From assembly GCA_964614215.1 (NCBI GenBank), contig CAZTKP010000125.1:1-7525 (forward strand): a stretch of 7,525 bases of DNA, written 5' to 3'. Made by a program: the position numbers and the translations under genes. Below are positions 5,861 through 7,525 of the stretch, in pieces. The stretch's first letter is position 1. Each line of letters opens with the position of its first letter. This DNA comes from CAZTKP01 sp964614215 (GTDB taxonomy: Bacteria > UBP6 > UBA1177). The notes under the pieces are model-generated. The model worked only from the letters and a program-made list of their open reading frames with translations. It had not been told where the DNA came from and searched no databases.

Positions 5861-6489
5861 TATCCCAAAACCTCGTTTAAATGATTTACGGCTTCTTCTG
5901 TAAATATCAGGTCACTGTATGCCATAAGGTCAAACAGGTTAACCTGAGTCTTGTGAAGGAATGTGAATTCAGGAAGGTTACGCACACTGAGAAGAAAATT
6001 ATACTCAGCATCGCCACCAACTATGACAGCTTCCTTAAGATTCCACTTGTCCTTGAGAATTGCAACTGCATCCTTCGTTCTGATGTTCTCAAAATTGAAC
6101 TCCTTAACCACGTAGAGTTTCTCTGTTCCGAGTCTTTCGGAAAGGAGAGCTCTCATTGCGGCCAGCCTTTTCTTTTTAGGAACTGTATAGGAGTAATCCC
6201 TGGGCTGAGGTCCGAAAGCCTTTGCACCGCCTCTAAGCGTTGAAGCTCTCATCGTTCCTCTTCTTGCCCTTCCTGTTCCCTTCTGTCTGAAAGGTTTGGA
6301 GTTTCCGCCGGAAATAGTAGCATAGGTCTTCGTGGCATGTGTTCCTTTTCTCATTGCAGCATTCTGCATTTTGACAACTTCAGACACAAGCACTTCCTTG
6401 CCTTTGTATTCAGTGGCAAAGACATTGTCCTTAAGCTCTATCTCACCTACTTTTTTCTTTTCTTTATCAAACAAATCTACAACAGGCAT
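5860..6489 (-). CDS. rplD: Large-subunit ribosomal protein uL4 (L4)
   Basis: L4 binds domain I of 23S rRNA early in assembly, and its extended loop lines the exit tunnel opposite L22. In E. coli it also represses its own S10 operon through the rpsJ leader. The 209-residue product has a typical length. It opens MPVVDLFDKEKKKVGEIEL, followed by the loop at about 60-94 with SKPFRQKGTGRARRGTMRAS at 64-83 and GGAKAFGPQPRDYSY at 87-101, then the alpha/beta C-terminal part with AVIVGG at 154-159 and LFDLMAYSDLIFTEEAV at 185-201. The ATG start has a GGGAGG site 5 nt upstream. It is 11 nt after rplC and overlaps rplW by one base. With tuf only 15 nt before rpsJ, no E. coli-like L4-responsive leader fits. 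Confidence 0.98.
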   Translation of the reverse strand: MPVVDLFDKEKKKVGEIELKDNVFATEYKGKEVLVSEVVKMQNAAMRKGTHATKTYATISGGNSKPFRQKGTGRARRGTMRASTLRGGAKAFGPQPRDYSYTVPKKKRLAAMRALLSERLGTEKLYVVKEFNFENIRTKDAVAILKDKWNLKEAVIVGGDAEYNFLLSVRNLPEFTFLHKTQVNLFDLMAYSDLIFTEEAVNHLNEVLG

Positions 6490-6500
6490 CTTTGCCTCCC

Positions 6501-7121
6501 CTACTTCTTAATGTAAACGATGCCGCCGGTTGCACCGGGAATCGCACCTTTAACAACAATCGTATTATCGGACGGAACAACCTTAACGATCTCGAGATTC
6601 TTGATCGTAACCTGTTCGTTTCCGTAACGACCTGCCATTTTCTTACCTTTCCAGATCTTTCCGGGGTGTACGTTCTGTCCGATAGATCCGCCCTTTCTAT
6701 GAAACTTGGAACCATGGCTGCGACAACCGCCACCGAAATTCCATCTTTTCATAACACCGGTAAAACCTCTTCCCTTAGTAAATCCGGTTACTTTTACGAA
6801 TTCACCAGTTTTGAACATATCGACCTTAACTTCAGATCCCAGTTCAAATTCGCTGAGTTCGTTCTCTGTAACTCTGAATTCCTTAAGCTTTCTAAAAACA
6901 CCTTTTCCAGAATTCTTGAAATGGCCGGCTTCCGGTTTCTTTATGTTCTTCTCTTTCTTGTCGAAACCGAGCTGAACAGCTGTGTAGCCATCCTTTTCGG
7001 AGTCTTTTTTCTGAATAACATAACATGGACCGGCTTCGATGACGGTTACAGGCACGACCTTACCGTCTTCTTTGAAAACCTGTGTCATTCCAACTTTTCT
7101 TCCTATAAGTCCAGCAGCCAT
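6501..7121 (-). CDS. rplC: Large-subunit ribosomal protein uL3 (L3)
   Basis: L3 binds near the 3' end of 23S rRNA and starts 50S assembly; its long loop reaches towards the peptidyl transferase centre. The 206-residue product begins MAAGLIGRKVGMTQVFKEDG and has VPVTVIEAGPC at 23-33, the L3 signature FTKGRGFTGVMKRWNFGGG at 114-132, then HGSKFHRKGGSIGQNVHPGK at 136-155, and KGKKMAGRYGNEQVT at 158-172. Q149 in GSIGQN corresponds to the glutamine methylated by PrmB in E. coli; modification here is unknown. The ATG start has a GAGAGGT site 4 nt upstream. It lies 28 nt after rpsJ and 11 nt before rplD. Confidence 0.98.
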   Translation of the reverse strand: MAAGLIGRKVGMTQVFKEDGKVVPVTVIEAGPCYVIQKKDSEKDGYTAVQLGFDKKEKNIKKPEAGHFKNSGKGVFRKLKEFRVTENELSEFELGSEVKVDMFKTGEFVKVTGFTKGRGFTGVMKRWNFGGGCRSHGSKFHRKGGSIGQNVHPGKIWKGKKMAGRYGNEQVTIKNLEIVKVVPSDNTIVVKGAIPGATGGIVYIKK

Positions 7122-7149
7122 AGTTACCTCTCTGCTTTATAACATTTAC

Positions 7150-7458
7150 CTAATAAGTTTTAATCTCAATCTCTACACCAGCCGAAAGATCGGTCTTCAT
7201 AAGCTCGTCCATCGTCTGGTTCGTGGGGTTGAGAATGTCGAGAATTCTTCTGTGAATTCTCATTTCAAACTGCTCTCTCGATTTCTTATTTACGTGCGGC
7301 GAGCGCAGTACACAGTACTTGTGGATCTTAGTCGGCAGAGGGATAGGTCCTGCAATTCTCGCACCGCTGCGGGAAACTGTATCGATTATCTCGCCAACTG
7401 ACTGGTCAAGTATTTTGTGATCGAAAGCTTTCAGTTTAATTCTGATCTTGTCACTCAC
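7150..7458 (-). CDS. rpsJ: Small-subunit ribosomal protein uS10 (S10, NusE)
   Basis: S10 is part of the 30S head and, as NusE, joins NusB in transcription antitermination and couples NusG-bound polymerase to the ribosome. The 102-residue product has IRIKLKAFDHKILDQSVGEI at 5-24, SGARIAGPIPLPTKIHKYCV at 31-50, the long loop LRSPHVNKKSREQFEMRIHR at 51-70, and the end DLSAGVEIEIKTY. The loop and tail are slightly unusual: RIHRRILDI where RTHKRLIDI is common, and MDELMKTDLSAG in place of the usual VDALM.LDLPAG. The start is GTG with a GAGGTG site 5 nt upstream; the next Met is residue 66. It lies only 15 nt after tuf, so it is probably co-transcribed with the str genes. Confidence 0.98.
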   Translation of the reverse strand: MSDKIRIKLKAFDHKILDQSVGEIIDTVSRSGARIAGPIPLPTKIHKYCVLRSPHVNKKSREQFEMRIHRRILDILNPTNQTMDELMKTDLSAGVEIEIKTY

Positions 7459-7463
7459 TTCAA

Positions 7464-7469
7464 CACCTC
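7464..7469 (-). promoter_or_regulatory. Ribosome binding site deciding the GTG start of rpsJ
   Basis: On the minus strand GAGGTG is followed by TTGAA (5 nt) and GTG. It fills much of the 15-nt gap after tuf, leaving no room for a promoter or leader. Confidence 0.7.
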
Positions 7470-7473
7470 GTAC

Positions 7474-7525
7474 TTACTCAATAATTTTAGAAACAACGCC
7501 GGCGCCAACTGTTCTGCCGCCTTCT
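7474..7525 (-). CDS. tuf: Elongation factor Tu, last 16 codons only
   Basis: EF-Tu is the GTPase that brings aminoacyl-tRNA to the ribosome. Only the C-terminal end is in the window: EGGRTVGAGVVSKIIE and a TAA stop, read from 7524 down to 7474. This is the near-invariant end of domain 3 of bacterial EF-Tu, so the identity is secure despite the short length. The gene begins beyond the high-coordinate edge. Its placement 15 nt before rpsJ shows that the str genes (normally rpsL-rpsG-fusA-tuf) lead directly into the S10 block. No terminator-like hairpin is seen between them. Confidence 0.93.
   Translation of the reverse strand, partial: EGGRTVGAGVVSKIIE

Noticed and set aside
6492..7142. 216-codon open frame on the plus strand
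   Set aside because: Antisense over the whole of rplC; no family features seen, and the real gene on the minus strand explains the open frame.
1..7525. Undescribed gene system, mobile element, CRISPR array or tRNA
   Set aside because: The window is filled by conserved tuf, S10 and spc genes in standard order with short gaps; no repeats, foreign genes or RNA genes were seen on either strand.

Overview
This window is a stretch of the bacterial ribosomal protein supercluster, all read from the minus strand (transcription runs from high to low coordinates). In transcription order it holds the last codons of tuf (EF-Tu), then rpsJ-rplC-rplD-rplW-rplB-rpsS-rplV-rpsC-rplP-rpmC-rpsQ (the S10 block), and then, without a break, rplN-rplX-rplE-rpsN-rpsH-rplF (the start of the spc block). 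rplF runs off the low-coordinate edge a few codons before its expected end. Seventeen ribosomal protein genes and one tuf fragment fill essentially the whole window. Gene order is the standard bacterial one with no insertions, no missing members and no frameshifts.

Organism: clearly a bacterium (L23, L29, S17 and L24 of bacterial type, Shine-Dalgarno sites at nearly every start). S14 is the short 61-residue zinc-binding form with two CxxC pairs. That form occurs in many Gram-positives, spirochaetes and other phyla, and is unlike the long zinc-free S14 of enterobacteria. The L2 N-terminus looks Firmicutes-like, but the S10 loop (SPHVNKKSREQFE) is of a kind I associate with non-Firmicutes phyla. 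I therefore do not name a phylum. Base composition looks moderately AT-rich by eye (not computed).

Layout: 7474-7525 tuf 3' end; 2400-7458 S10 block; 1-2395 spc block. The tuf-rpsJ gap is 15 nt and the rpsQ-rplN gap is 4 nt, so no promoter or terminator separates str, S10 and spc genes here, and they are probably co-transcribed. Most gaps are 4-30 nt. Two junctions overlap (rplD/rplW by 1 nt, rplP/rpmC by 4 nt). The exception is the 71-nt rpsS-rplV gap, which together with the rpsS stop holds two inverted repeats and a TATAAT-like box. It is the only non-coding stretch that looks like more than a spacer. No gap reaches 300 bases. No tRNA, rRNA, mobile element or CRISPR array was seen.

Functionally the genes supply early-assembling and core parts of both subunits: 50S proteins around the peptidyl transferase centre and exit tunnel (L2, L3, L4, L16, L22, L23, L29, L24), the central protuberance and A-site side (L5, L6, L14), and 30S proteins of the body and head (S3, S8, S10, S14, S17, S19). 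EF-Tu is co-expressed. This is an ordinary, highly conserved housekeeping region. I found no undescribed system, and the findings below are modest.
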